Counted from the stretch's first letter, positions 54,251 to 63,119 are shown. The stretch: 64,000 nucleotides of DNA from Novosphingobium sp. NDB2Meth1 (GCF_900117425.1 NZ_FPEH01000032.1:434001-498000); one strand, 5' to 3'. Notes: generated from the letters alone by a model not told the origin. Made by a program: numbers and translations.

Positions 54251-54296
54251 GGCGCCTGCCTTTCTATTGCCGCCCGCCTGCTCTAGGCAGGGCGGC

Positions 54297-55049
54297 ATGA
54301 AGCGCCTGTTCCCCCTCGTCCTGTTGGCTAGCGCCCTGCCTGTGGCCGCGCAGGACATCCGTCCGGCGATAACCCCCATCGGCAATCCCAGCGCGCTGAT
54401 CGCGGCGGAAAGCGCCTTTGCGCGGTTGGCGCGCGAGAAGGGGCAGTGGACGGCCTTTGCCGAGACCGCGACCGACGAGGCGGAAATGTTCGTGCCGCAG
54501 CGGACGCCCGCCAAGGCGTGGCTCAAGGGCCGCGCCAATCCGCCACAGGCGGTGCAATGGCAGCCCAGTTCGGTGTGGATGAGCTGCGACGGCAGCGCGG
54601 GCGTGACCTTCGGCGGCTATCAGGCCGGAGCGGGATATGGCTGGTTCACCACCGTTTGGGAGCGCCAGAAGAAGAAGGGCGACTACAAGTGGGTGCTCGA
54701 TCAGGGCGGGGACCTTGCCGCACCGCTGGCAGGCGCCGACTTCATCACCGGCAAGGTGGCGGACTGCGTGCCGCGCCCGCGCCGCGATCCGCTGGCGGAT
54801 GATCCGCCGCCCCCGCCCAAGCTGCCCAAGGGGACCCCGCCACCGCTGCGCCCGCTGCCCGGCCCGATCCCGGCGCTGAACGCACCCGCAGGCGCTGACA
54901 GCAAGGATGGCCGCTCGATCGATGGCACGATTGCCTGGCGCTCGACGGTGCTCCCCGGCGGGACACGCGAGTGGACGGTGTGGATGTGGCAGGACGGCAA
55001 GATGAACGAGGTGCTGAAGCGCACCGAAGTCGCGAAGAACGGGGGATAG
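54297..55049 (+). CDS. Exported NTF2/SnoaL-like protein with proline-rich segment
   Basis: 250 aa from ATG 54297. A signal peptide ends at about residue 19 (VAAQ); residues 30-165 look like a SnoaL/DUF4440-type fold (LIAAESAFARLAREKGQWTAF; VTFGGYQAGAGYGWFTTVWER). A Pro-rich region (DPPPPPKLPKGTPPPLRP) and a beta-rich C-terminus follow (GGTREWTVWMWQDGK). No catalytic motif. It is followed 4 nt later by marC. Function unknown. Confidence 0.82.
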   Translation: MKRLFPLVLLASALPVAAQDIRPAITPIGNPSALIAAESAFARLAREKGQWTAFAETATDEAEMFVPQRTPAKAWLKGRANPPQAVQWQPSSVWMSCDGSAGVTFGGYQAGAGYGWFTTVWERQKKKGDYKWVLDQGGDLAAPLAGADFITGKVADCVPRPRRDPLADDPPPPPKLPKGTPPPLRPLPGPIPALNAPAGADSKDGRSIDGTIAWRSTVLPGGTREWTVWMWQDGKMNEVLKRTEVAKNGG

Positions 55050-55053
55050 GACG

Positions 55054-55674
55054 ATGCTGGCGCTGTTCCTCTCCGCCTTCACGACGCTGTTCGTGGTGAT
55101 CGACCCGCCCGGCTGCGCACCTATCTATGCTGGCCTCACCGCCAACGCCACGCCCCGGCAGGCCTTCATCATGGCCTTGCGGGCATGCCTGATCGCCAGC
55201 GGCATCCTGATCGTGTTCGCCCTGTTCGGCGAGGACCTGCTTGGCGCGCTGCACATCGAGCTCGACAGCTTCCGCATTGCCGGCGGGATCATGCTGTTCA
55301 TGATCGCCATCGACATGGTGTTCGAGAAGCGCACCGAACGGCGCGAGGAGCGCGCGGAGAAAGTACGCAGCCAGCAGCCGCATGTGGAGGACGTCTCGGT
55401 CTTCCCGATGGCCATGCCGATGCTGGCGGGTCCGGGCTCGATCGCCTCGGTCATGCTGCTCACGGCGCGCGCAAAGGGCCTTCAGGAAACGCTGGTGATC
55501 CTCGGCGCGCTGGGCGCGGTGATGACGCTGAGCTTCATCGCCCTCGTCGCCGCGCGGCCGATCATCCGCGCGCTGGGTTCGCAGGTGGAAGCGGTGATCA
55601 CGCGGTTGCTCGGCGTGCTGCTGGCCGCGCTGGCGGCGCAGTTCGTGATCGACGGGCTGAAAGCGCAGTTCTGA
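55054..55674 (+). CDS. MarC-family integral membrane protein
   Basis: 206 aa with six helices. MarC (UPF0056) landmarks: FVVIDPPGCAPIYAGLT near residue 15, FRIAGGIMLFMIAIDM near 75 and AMPMLAGPGSIASVMLL near 120. The name comes from the mar locus, but drug resistance is not a proven role. Start 4 nt after the NTF2-like gene; its stop is 1 nt from the convergent LON-domain gene. Confidence 0.92.
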   Translation: MLALFLSAFTTLFVVIDPPGCAPIYAGLTANATPRQAFIMALRACLIASGILIVFALFGEDLLGALHIELDSFRIAGGIMLFMIAIDMVFEKRTERREERAEKVRSQQPHVEDVSVFPMAMPMLAGPGSIASVMLLTARAKGLQETLVILGALGAVMTLSFIALVAARPIIRALGSQVEAVITRLLGVLLAALAAQFVIDGLKAQF

Positions 55675-55675
55675 G

Positions 55676-56302
55676 TTACTGCAGCGTCACCCGGCCATCG
55701 TCGGAATCGCGCCGACCGAAGAACTGCATCAGCTGAACCAGCAGCTCGCAGCGCGCGGTCAGGTTGTCTGCTTCGAGCAGGGCCTGCTTGGCAGCGGCAT
55801 CGAACGGCGCGATCTGCGAGACGCCGTTGATCAGCGAGACATCGTCGAGCCGGCCGACCGAATCCCAATCGACCGAATAGCCCTGCGCTTCGGCAAAGCG
55901 GCGCGCCTCGCGCTCGAACGAGGCGCGCTCGACAGCGCTGAGGCTGGCGCCCGCGTCGTCTTCGATCAGCTCACCCTCGACCTGGCGGAACGGCGTCGTG
56001 ACATCGAGTTCGCGCAGCAGCCGGAAGCGGGAAATACCTTCGAGGATCACGTTGTAGCGCCCGTCCTCCATCGCTTCGACTTCGCCGATCTTGCCGACGC
56101 AGCCGATCTGGAACAGCGGCGCGCCTTCGTACTGGCCCTGCGGCTGGATCATCGCAATGCGCCGATCGCGCACCAGCGAATCGGAAATCATCGCCCGGTA
56201 GCGCGGCTCGAAGATGTGCAGCGGCAATTGCAACCCGGGGAACAGCAGCGCGCCGGTCAGCGGGAAGATCGACAGGCGCAAGGTCTTGGTGTCCTGACCC
56301 AT
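55676..56302 (-). CDS. LON substrate-binding-domain protein without protease domain
   Basis: 208 aa from ATG 56302. The LON N-terminal (PUA-like) domain is clear: LSIFPLTGALLFPGLQLPLHIFEPRYRAM, and later ARRFAEAQGYSVDWDSVGRLDD. There is no AAA or Ser-Lys protease part, so it would act as a substrate- or chaperone-interacting protein. It follows the thioredoxin/TPR gene (cnoX) by 4 nt, suggesting a joint role in protein quality control; this is inference. Confidence 0.9.
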   Translation of the reverse strand: MGQDTKTLRLSIFPLTGALLFPGLQLPLHIFEPRYRAMISDSLVRDRRIAMIQPQGQYEGAPLFQIGCVGKIGEVEAMEDGRYNVILEGISRFRLLRELDVTTPFRQVEGELIEDDAGASLSAVERASFEREARRFAEAQGYSVDWDSVGRLDDVSLINGVSQIAPFDAAAKQALLEADNLTARCELLVQLMQFFGRRDSDDGRVTLQ

Positions 56303-56306
56303 GCGC

Positions 56307-57215
56307 CTAGCCGAACAGCACGGTGGAGAGCTTGCGCCGGGTGGCGGCGACCCACGGATCCTCGAGACCGATGGCTTCGAAGATCTGGAGCAGTCGCGTG
56401 CGGGCGGCGCCTTCGTTCCACGCACGGTCGCGGGCGACCATGCCAAGTAGAAGAGTGGCGGCCCCGTCGCGATCACCGGCGGCGTAGAGGCCGTTGGCGA
56501 GCGCGAGTTCCGCGTCCATGTCGCCCGGATTGGCGGCGACGGCGGCGCGCAGGCCATCGAGTTCGCTGGGCTCCGGCGCATCGGCAGCGAGCGCGAGGGC
56601 CGAGCGGGCCTGTGCCAGCGCCTGGTCTTCCGCCAGCTTGGGATCGAGCGAGGCGAGGACGTCCTCGGCCGCAGCCTTGTCGCCTGCCAGCAGCAGCGCG
56701 CGAATCAGGCCGGAGTGGGCGGCGGCGTTGTCGGGCGCGATTTCGGCGATCTGCGAAAAGATGCCGACGGCACGCTCCCCGTCACCGCCTGAAAGCACTT
56801 CCTCACCCATGGCAAGGAGCGGAGCGATATCCTGCGCGGGTTCCTCCCCGCCGCGGATGGGCAGGCGCGCGAGCATCTGGTCGAGCATCTGGCGCAGCTG
56901 CGATTCGCTGCGCGCGGGCGTGAGGTCCGCCACCGGCTGGCCCTGGAACATGGCGTAGACTGTGGGGATCGAGCGCACCTGGAACTGCGCGGCGATGAAC
57001 TGTTCCTCATCGACGTTGATCTTGGCGAGGACGACGCCCTTGTCGGCATATTCGCCGCAGACCTTTTCGAGCACCGGGGTGAGCGCCTTGCAGGGCCCGC
57101 ACCATTCCGCCCAGAAATCGAGCACGACGAGCTTGGTCATCGAAGGTTCGACCACGGCCTTGCGGAAGCGGTCCACCGCTTTCTGTTCTTCGAGATTGAG
57201 GCCGAGGCTTGCCAC
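56307..57215 (-). CDS. cnoX: Thioredoxin-fold co-chaperone with TPR region (CnoX/YbbN)
   Basis: 302 aa. Residues about 20-130 are a thioredoxin domain with active-site WCGPC (C39, C42), followed by a helical tetratricopeptide-like C-terminal half (about 150-300; LLLAGDKAAAEDVLASLDPK). The E. coli counterpart YbbN/CnoX has lost CxxC redox activity, whereas the full WCGPC here suggests an active disulfide. It protects or transfers substrates to GroEL/DnaK. In operon with the LON-domain gene. Confidence 0.92.
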   Translation of the reverse strand: MASLGLNLEEQKAVDRFRKAVVEPSMTKLVVLDFWAEWCGPCKALTPVLEKVCGEYADKGVVLAKINVDEEQFIAAQFQVRSIPTVYAMFQGQPVADLTPARSESQLRQMLDQMLARLPIRGGEEPAQDIAPLLAMGEEVLSGGDGERAVGIFSQIAEIAPDNAAAHSGLIRALLLAGDKAAAEDVLASLDPKLAEDQALAQARSALALAADAPEPSELDGLRAAVAANPGDMDAELALANGLYAAGDRDGAATLLLGMVARDRAWNEGAARTRLLQIFEAIGLEDPWVAATRRKLSTVLFG

Positions 57216-57407
57216 TGGATGGTCTCCGCACTGAATGGTCTATCCCCCATGTGGGAAGCGAGGGGCATTCGGCAAGGGCATTTGCGGGCAAGCAGGGCCG
57301 GGATGCCACCGAGACGCATTTTTGCTGTTGCGCAGGCAACGGAGGGAAGCTAAGGGCGCGCTTCACCCCGGTCGGGGGCCTTCCGGCAGCCGATCCGAAA
57401 CGCACGA

Positions 57408-57482
57408 GCGGGCGTAGCTCAGGGGTAGAGCACAACCTTGCCAAGGTTGGGGTCGAGGGTTCGAATCCCTTCGCCCGCTCCA
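57408..57482 (+). tRNA. tRNA-Gly (anticodon GCC)
   Basis: Cloverleaf with acceptor arms GCGGGCG/CGCCCGC, anticodon stem AACCTT-GCC-AAGGTT, T-arm GAGGGTTCGAATCCCTT, discriminator T and encoded CCA at 57480-57482. All stems pair fully. GCC reads GGC/GGU glycine codons. Confidence 0.97.
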
Positions 57483-57849
57483 GTTTCCTCCTCCACATCT
57501 CGAACGTGTGCGTCGGCCCGAGGGGCTGGCGTTTGTGATTCGTGTCTCCAATCCGAGTCAGGTTGACACGGTTGACACAGTCCTGAGCGAAAACTCGGGA
57601 GGGGCCCGCGAGGGCTTCCGCGGCGGCGCTTTTTCGCGATTTGACGGGCATCAAGGAGCATCGCGCCGGTTTACCGCAGGGCGCGCATTGTAGGACAGGG
57701 GATTGTGCGCCGGTCTGGCGGCAGCCTGCATCGAAACCCTTGTTTTCGCGCCTGCCAGCGATAGGTTTCGCCGGTGGACAGGCCCTTGCGGCCAACCCGC
57801 ATTCCACGCCCGGGCGCCAGACCCGGCGGGACCAACGAGAGGAACGAGC
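57483..57849. other. Intergenic region between tRNA-Gly and the aldehyde dehydrogenase
   Basis: About 370 bp without a gene I can support. It holds a tandem 9-bp repeat GGTTGACAC at 57561-57569 and 57570-57578, giving two TTGACA -35-like hexamers, but no clear -10 box. No integrase or attachment-site duplicate of the tRNA 3' end was seen. The ALDH ribosome-binding site is GAGAGGAACGAGC just before the ATG. Confidence 0.6.
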
Positions 57850-59355
57850 ATGACCGGCACGCTGCCTGCGCACCCCTACAAGGACTATTACGGCAACTTC
57901 ATCGGGGGCCGCTGGGTCGATGCCGCGGACGGGCGGCGGTTCGACAATCCCTCGCCGATCACCGGCAAGGTGATCACTTCGCTGGCGCGCTCTTCCGCCG
58001 CAGATGTGGAAGCCGCGCTCGATGCGGCGCATGCCGCCAAGGACGCGTGGGGGCGGACCAGCCCGGCCGAGCGCGCACTGATCCTCAACCGGATCGCCGA
58101 CCGCATGGAAGCGAACCTCGCCCTGCTGGCGACGGCGGAGACATGGGACAACGGCAAGCCGATCCGCGAGACCATGGCGGCGGACATGCCGCTGGCCATC
58201 GACCACTTCCGCTATTTCGCGGGCTGCATCCGCGCGCAGGAAGGCGGCATTTCCGAGATCGACCACGACACGATCGCCTACCACTTCCACGAACCGCTCG
58301 GCGTCGTCGGGCAGATCATCCCGTGGAACTTCCCGCTGCTGATGGCGGTGTGGAAGCTCGCCCCGGCGCTCGCGGCGGGCAACTGCGTGGTGCTCAAGCC
58401 TGCCGAGCAGACCCCGGCTTCGATCCACGTGCTGCTTGAGATCATCGGCGATCTGCTGCCGCCGGGCGTGCTCAACGTCGTCAACGGCTTCGGGCTGGAG
58501 GCGGGCAAGCCGCTCGCGCAGAGCCGCCGCATCGCCAAGATCGCCTTCACCGGCGAGACGACGACGGGCCGCCTCATCATGCAGTATGCCAGCGAGAACC
58601 TGATCCCGGTGACGCTGGAGCTGGGCGGCAAATCGCCCAACATCTTCTTTGCCGACGTGATGGATGCCGATGACGACTTCTTCGACAAGGCGCTCGAAGG
58701 CTTTGCGATGTTCGCGCTCAATCAGGGCGAGGTTTGCACCTGCCCCAGCCGCGCACTGATCCAGGAATCGATCTACGACAAGTTCATGGAGCGCGCCGTC
58801 GCCCGCGTCGAAAAGATCGTGCAGGGCAGCCCGCTCGATGCTGCGACGATGATCGGGGCGCAGGCTTCGTCGGAGCAGCTGGAGAAGATCCTCTCCTACT
58901 TCGAGATCGCGCGGGGCGAAGGCGCCAGGGTGCTGACGGGTGGCGAGCGGAACATGATGCCGGGCGACATGGCGGGCGGCTATTACATCAAACCGACCAT
59001 CCTTGAAGGCCACAACAAGATGCGCGTGTTCCAGGAGGAAATCTTCGGCCCCGTGGTGGCGGTGACGACCTTCAAGGACGCCGAGGATGCACACGCCATC
59101 GCCAACGACACGCTCTATGGCCTTGGCGCGGGCGTGTGGACGCGCAATGGCACGCAGGCCTATCGCACCGGCCGCGCGGTGCAGGCCGGGCGCGTGTGGA
59201 CCAATTGCTACCACGCCTATCCCGCGCACGCGGCGTTCGGCGGCTACAAGCAATCGGGCATCGGGCGTGAGAACCACAAGTTGATGCTGGACCACTACCA
59301 GCAGACCAAGAACCTGCTGGTGAGCTACAGCCCCAAGGCGCTGGGCTTCTTCTGA
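57850..59355 (+). CDS. NAD(P)-dependent aldehyde dehydrogenase (acetaldehyde-type)
   Basis: 501 aa from ATG 57850. ALDH features: Rossmann VVGQIIPWNFPLLMAVWKLAP, AFTGETTTGR, general-base Glu in LELGGKSPNI (E257), and catalytic C296 in NQGEVCTCPSR. The closest pattern is the ExaC/AcoD acetaldehyde dehydrogenase group. A DUF779 gene follows 4 nt downstream, a combination that often marks this group and may assist the enzyme. The ATG is preferred; a frame extension upstream to 57703 lacks support. Confidence 0.93.
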   Translation: MTGTLPAHPYKDYYGNFIGGRWVDAADGRRFDNPSPITGKVITSLARSSAADVEAALDAAHAAKDAWGRTSPAERALILNRIADRMEANLALLATAETWDNGKPIRETMAADMPLAIDHFRYFAGCIRAQEGGISEIDHDTIAYHFHEPLGVVGQIIPWNFPLLMAVWKLAPALAAGNCVVLKPAEQTPASIHVLLEIIGDLLPPGVLNVVNGFGLEAGKPLAQSRRIAKIAFTGETTTGRLIMQYASENLIPVTLELGGKSPNIFFADVMDADDDFFDKALEGFAMFALNQGEVCTCPSRALIQESIYDKFMERAVARVEKIVQGSPLDAATMIGAQASSEQLEKILSYFEIARGEGARVLTGGERNMMPGDMAGGYYIKPTILEGHNKMRVFQEEIFGPVVAVTTFKDAEDAHAIANDTLYGLGAGVWTRNGTQAYRTGRAVQAGRVWTNCYHAYPAHAAFGGYKQSGIGRENHKLMLDHYQQTKNLLVSYSPKALGFF

Positions 59356-59359
59356 GGCC

Positions 59360-59701
59360 GTGACCGGGGTTTCCGCCACGCCCGAAGCGCTGGCCCTGCT
59401 CGGCGAGATCGTCGCCGAGCATGGGCCGGTGCTGTTCCACCAGTCGGGCGGGTGCTGCGACGGCTCTTCGCCGATGTGCTACCCGGCGGGCGAGTTTCGC
59501 GTCGGCGCGGGAGATGTGCTGCTGGGGATCGTGGGCGATGCGCCGTTCTACATCGGCGCGCTGCAGGCCGAGGCCTGGGCCGGTTCGGGCGACGGGTTGG
59601 ACCTGCTACTCGACGCCGTGCCGGGACGCGGGGGCATGTTCAGCCTTGATAACGGCCGCGAGCGGCGCTTCCTGATCCGCTCGGGAGCCTGCGCGGTCTG
59701 A
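59360..59701 (+). CDS. DUF779-family protein
   Basis: 113 aa from GTG 59360 (VTGVSATPEALALL). DUF779 hallmark: HQSGGCCDGSSPMCYPAGEF, with three clustered Cys and a His that may bind metal. Family members are found next to acetaldehyde dehydrogenases; the biochemical role is unknown. The gene is 4 nt from the ALDH stop, and an intrinsic terminator follows 24 nt after it. Confidence 0.88.
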   Translation: MTGVSATPEALALLGEIVAEHGPVLFHQSGGCCDGSSPMCYPAGEFRVGAGDVLLGIVGDAPFYIGALQAEAWAGSGDGLDLLLDAVPGRGGMFSLDNGRERRFLIRSGACAV

Positions 59702-59724
59702 ACCATCGGTCTGGCGGAAAATGC

Positions 59725-59754
59725 GGCGGCCATCCAAGGGGCCGCCTCTTTTTT
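59725..59754 (+). terminator. Intrinsic terminator after ALDH-DUF779
   Basis: Stem GGCGGCC/GGCCGCC with an 8-nt loop, followed by TCTTTTTT. It ends the aldehyde dehydrogenase transcript and separates it from the TetR gene. Confidence 0.88.
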
Positions 59755-59763
59755 GCGCGGTTG

Positions 59764-59781
59764 ACATGATATCTGTCATGT
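59764..59781. promoter_or_regulatory. TetR-type operator over the promoter
   Basis: Inverted repeat ACATGA-N6-TCATGT, 29 bp before the TetR start. The sequence TTGACA (59761-59766) overlaps its left arm and is a good -35 hexamer; binding would block polymerase. Confidence 0.6.
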
Positions 59782-59810
59782 GAAAATTTCGGCCCCGAAG
59801 GAGAGGCCGA

Positions 59811-60404
59811 ATGAACCGTGCCGAGCAGAAGGCGGCGACGCGCGAGAAGATCCTCGATCTGGCGGCGGAGCGGCTGCGGCGCGAGGGGATGGGCGGCAAT
59901 GCCGTCCACCGCCTCATGCGCGATGCCGGGCTTACGCATGGCGGCTTCTATGTGCATTTCGAGAGCAAGGAAGCGCTCGATATCGCGGCGCTGGAGCGGG
60001 CGATGGAGAGCCTGGGCGGGCTGGCCGGCAAAGTCCCGGCGGACCTGCCGCGCGCCGGGCGGCGGGCGCAGATGGCGGCACGCTATCTCTCGCGCTCGCA
60101 CCGCGATCATCCTGAAACCGGCTGCCCGCTGGCCGCGCTGGTAAGCGAAGTGCCGCGCGGCGGAGAGGCCTTTCGCGAGGCCTATGCGGGGGCCGTCGCG
60201 GGCGCGCTGGTGGATCGGCAGGAGGCGCTGGGGCCGACGCCGCCGGGCGAGGATATCGCGCTGCTCGCGCTGATGATGGGCGGGCTCGCGCTGGCGCGGG
60301 CCATTCCGGACAAGACGCTGTCGGACGCCGTGCTGATGGCGTGCCGCGATGCCAGCGCCGTGCTGGCCAATGCTTACGAAGAACGCCGGGGAGACGAGGC
60401 ATGA
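59811..60404 (+). CDS. TetR-family transcriptional regulator
   Basis: 197 aa. The N-terminal TetR helix-turn-helix is at about 10-57 (TREKILDLAAERLRREGMGGNAVHRLMRDAGLTHGGFYVHFESKEAL). The C-terminal ligand domain contains HPETGCPLAALVSEVPRGG, common in the TetR_C_16/AcrR_2 group. It overlaps the molybdopterin oxidoreductase gene by ATGA, so it probably autoregulates itself with that enzyme through the palindrome upstream. Ligand unknown. Confidence 0.92.
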   Translation: MNRAEQKAATREKILDLAAERLRREGMGGNAVHRLMRDAGLTHGGFYVHFESKEALDIAALERAMESLGGLAGKVPADLPRAGRRAQMAARYLSRSHRDHPETGCPLAALVSEVPRGGEAFREAYAGAVAGALVDRQEALGPTPPGEDIALLALMMGGLALARAIPDKTLSDAVLMACRDASAVLANAYEERRGDEA

Positions 60405-62674
60405 CCGAGACGTGGCAGCCGACCGCCTGCATGATCTGTTCGATGAATTGCGGGATCGAGGTGCAGACCGAGGGTGAGCGCATCGTGCGCGTGCGGCCTG
60501 ACAAGGCGCACCCGGTGACCAAGGGCTATGTCTGCGAGAAAGCGCAGCGAATGGAAGCCTACCAGCAGGGGCGCGACCGGCTCTCCTCCCCGATGCGGCG
60601 GCGGGCGGACGGCACCTATGAGGCGGTCGATTGGGATACTGCCATCAGCGAAGTCGCCGTGCGGCTGGCGGCGGTGCGCGATGCCCATGGCGGCGAGAGC
60701 ATTCTCTACTATGGCGGCGGCGGACAGGGGAACCACTTGCCCGGCGTCTATGCGCAAGCGACCTTGGCGGCGCTCGGCGTACGCTATCGTTCGAACGCGT
60801 TGGCGCAGGAGAAGACCGGCGAGGCCTGGGTACAGGCGCGCATGTTCGGTTGCGGCATGCACCACGATTTCGAGCATGCCGAAGTGGCGCTGCTGATCGG
60901 CAAGAACCCTTGGCAATCGAACGGCTTCCCGCGTGCCCGCGTGGTGCTGCGCGAAATTGCCGCCGATCCGGCCCGGTCGATGATCGTGATCGATCCGCGC
61001 CGCAGCGAGACGGCGGCAATGGCGGACTATCACCTGGCCATCCGGCCCGGCACAGATGCCTGGTGCCTTGGTGCGCTGGCGGCGGTGCTGGTGCAGGAAG
61101 GGATCGCCAACACGGCGTGGATGGACGCGCACGTCAGCAATGCCGAGCCGGTCCTTGAAGTGCTGAAGCGCGTGCCGGTGAGCCAGTTCGCGCAGGTTTG
61201 CCAGGTGGACGAAGACCTGCTGCGCGCGGCGGCGCGGCGCATGGCGGCGGCCTCCTCGATGGCCTCGATGGAGGACCTCGGCATGCAGATGGGCGTTCAT
61301 TCGACGCTCGGCTCCTATCTCCACCGCCTGATCATCGGCCTGACCGGCAGCTTTGGCCGCAAGGGGACGAGCTATGCCTTTGTACCGTTCCGTCCGCTGG
61401 GCGGAGGCGGCAGCGCGAGCGCTGGCAGCGCGGCGCGGCCGAGCGGGGAGCGCAACTGGAAGCGTTCGCCCGTCACCGGGTTTCCGGTGATCATGGGCCT
61501 CATTCCCTGCAACGCGATCAGCGAGGAAATCCTCACCGACCATCCGCACCGCTTCCGCGCGATGTTCATCGAAAGCGCGAACCCGGTGCATTCGTTGGCC
61601 GATACGGCGCGGATGCGCGAGGCGCTGCGCGCCCTGGAGTTCAGTGTGGTGATCGACGTGGCGATGACCGAGACGGCGAGCGAGGCCGATTATGTGCTGC
61701 CGGCATGCAGCCAGTTCGAGAAGGCCGAGGCGAGCTTCTTCAACTTCGAGCCTGCCGAGAACGCCTTCCAGTTGCGCCACCCGCTGTTTGCCCCGCGTGA
61801 AGGGACGCTGGAGGAAGGCGCCATCCACACCCGGCTGTGCGAGGCGCTGGGCGTGCTGAGCGCCGAGATGGTGGAGCCCTTGAAGGCGGCGGCAGGGAAC
61901 CTTGACGGGTTTGCCATGGCCTTTGCGCAGATGGCTGCAGCACAGCCGGCGATCATGGCAGTAGCGCCGGTGCTGCTTTACCGCGCGCTGGCCGATGCCT
62001 TGCCCGAGGGCATGACCAATGCGGCGGCCTTGTGGGGCGTGGCGCAGATCTTCGTGCGCAACTTCCCGGAGCAGGCGGCGGCGGCAGGCTTTGCCGGGCC
62101 GCTGGCGGGCAACCGGCTGTTCGAGGCTATCCTCAATTCGCCCTCAGGCACGGTGTTCTCGCGCATCGAGCATGGCGGGTGGGACCTGGTGCGCCAGCCG
62201 GGGCAGCGCATCAATCTGCATATCCCGGAAATGCTCGAGCTGCTGATGGCGCTCGATCCGGCGGGCCCGCCAGTCGATCCCGACTATCCGCTGATCCTTT
62301 CCGCAGGAGAGCGGCGCACCGAGACGAGCAATACCAGCATCCGCGACGCCACCTGGCTGCGCAAGGGTACGCTCAACAGCACGCTGCGCATCCATCCGGG
62401 CGATGCCGCGCAATTCGGGCTTGGCGAAGGCGATGCGGTCGACGTGGTGACGCGGCGCGGGCGTGCGCGGGCGGCGGTGGAGATCCACGAGGGCTGCCGA
62501 CCGGGCCATGTCTCGCTGCCCAACGGGCTGGGGCTGGACGTGCGGCAGGCGGATGGATCGGTGCGGCGACAGGGCGCTGCGCTCAACGAACTGACCGACT
62601 ACCGCTGGCGCGATCCGGTGGTGGGGACGCCCTGGCACAAATACGTGCCTGCGCGGCTGGAGAAGGTTGCTTAG
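60401..62674 (+). CDS. Molybdopterin-dependent oxidoreductase of unknown substrate
   Basis: 757 aa from ATG 60401, sharing ATGA with the TetR gene. [4Fe-4S] ligands C10, C13, C17 and C45 (CMICSMNC and GYVCEKAQ); probable molybdenum ligand C151 in ARMFGCGMHHDFE. Domains: bis-MGD binding at about 50-560 and the beta-barrel dinucleotide domain (DVVTRRGRARAAVEIHEG) at the end. There is no Tat signal and no electron-transfer subunit nearby, so it appears cytosolic and may use a soluble partner. FdhF/NasC-type relatives exist, but the substrate cannot be told. Confidence 0.9.
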   Translation: MTETWQPTACMICSMNCGIEVQTEGERIVRVRPDKAHPVTKGYVCEKAQRMEAYQQGRDRLSSPMRRRADGTYEAVDWDTAISEVAVRLAAVRDAHGGESILYYGGGGQGNHLPGVYAQATLAALGVRYRSNALAQEKTGEAWVQARMFGCGMHHDFEHAEVALLIGKNPWQSNGFPRARVVLREIAADPARSMIVIDPRRSETAAMADYHLAIRPGTDAWCLGALAAVLVQEGIANTAWMDAHVSNAEPVLEVLKRVPVSQFAQVCQVDEDLLRAAARRMAAASSMASMEDLGMQMGVHSTLGSYLHRLIIGLTGSFGRKGTSYAFVPFRPLGGGGSASAGSAARPSGERNWKRSPVTGFPVIMGLIPCNAISEEILTDHPHRFRAMFIESANPVHSLADTARMREALRALEFSVVIDVAMTETASEADYVLPACSQFEKAEASFFNFEPAENAFQLRHPLFAPREGTLEEGAIHTRLCEALGVLSAEMVEPLKAAAGNLDGFAMAFAQMAAAQPAIMAVAPVLLYRALADALPEGMTNAAALWGVAQIFVRNFPEQAAAAGFAGPLAGNRLFEAILNSPSGTVFSRIEHGGWDLVRQPGQRINLHIPEMLELLMALDPAGPPVDPDYPLILSAGERRTETSNTSIRDATWLRKGTLNSTLRIHPGDAAQFGLGEGDAVDVVTRRGRARAAVEIHEGCRPGHVSLPNGLGLDVRQADGSVRRQGAALNELTDYRWRDPVVGTPWHKYVPARLEKVA

Positions 62675-62955
62675 CGCTTGTTGCAGCGCTTGCGACCGAG
62701 CGCAGCTGCGAAGGGCAGCAGGATCCACGGGAACAGCACAGCGAAGAACGCGGCCTGCGCGGAGAAGGCAATGCCGCTCGGCGCGACGAGGAAGGCGTAG
62801 ACGCTCCAGCTGAGGAGGATGGCCCAGCCTGCAAACCACGTGCGCAGAAACGCCTGGAACCGTTCGGGCCGCGACTGCAGGCTCTGGAAGCAGACATGCA
62901 GGGTGAGCGGCTGGGCGACAGCTTTGGCGCGCGCGGGACGGGGCAAGTTGTTCAT
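62671..62955 (-). CDS. Small two-helix membrane protein
   Basis: 94 aa from ATG 62955. About 45 residues of basic N-terminus (NLPRPARAKAVAQPLTLHVCFQSL), then helix 1 at about 39-57 and helix 2 at about 65-86, ending RKRCNKR. No family recognised. It overlaps the convergent molybdoenzyme gene by 4 nt. The upstream 293 bp to the next gene holds a terminator of that gene and a palindrome. Confidence 0.65.
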   Translation of the reverse strand: MNNLPRPARAKAVAQPLTLHVCFQSLQSRPERFQAFLRTWFAGWAILLSWSVYAFLVAPSGIAFSAQAAFFAVLFPWILLPFAAALGRKRCNKR

Positions 62956-63063
62956 GGCATCAGGCCTTCGATAGCCCGGCACGATCGGGCTGGGGGTGGA
63001 ACACAGCGTGCTCCAAGGTGTGTTCGTAGCCGAAGCGCGTTTCGTTACCGAGCAGTCTGAAAG

Positions 63064-63119
63064 CAAAAAGGGTGGCACCCGGACGGGATTGCGGGGGGGA
63101 TGGCTCCCGCCCGGGTGCT
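63064..63119 (-). terminator. Putative intrinsic terminator downstream of the PNPOx-family gene
   Basis: On the minus strand a stem GCACCCGG/CCGGGTGC (63076-63083 with 63112-63119), with an inner CGGGA/TCCCG pairing, is followed by CCACCCTTTTTGC. It is about 130 bp after the stop of the oxidase-family gene at 63249, a long but usable distance. Confidence 0.55.

Noticed and set aside
57408..57849. Integration site at tRNA-Gly
   Set aside because: No integrase gene and no repeated tRNA 3' end found downstream; flanking genes are ordinary.
57007..59379. 790-aa open frame on the minus strand opposite tRNA-Gly and aldehyde dehydrogenase
   Set aside because: It runs through the tRNA gene and antisense to a complete ALDH; no recognisable domain.
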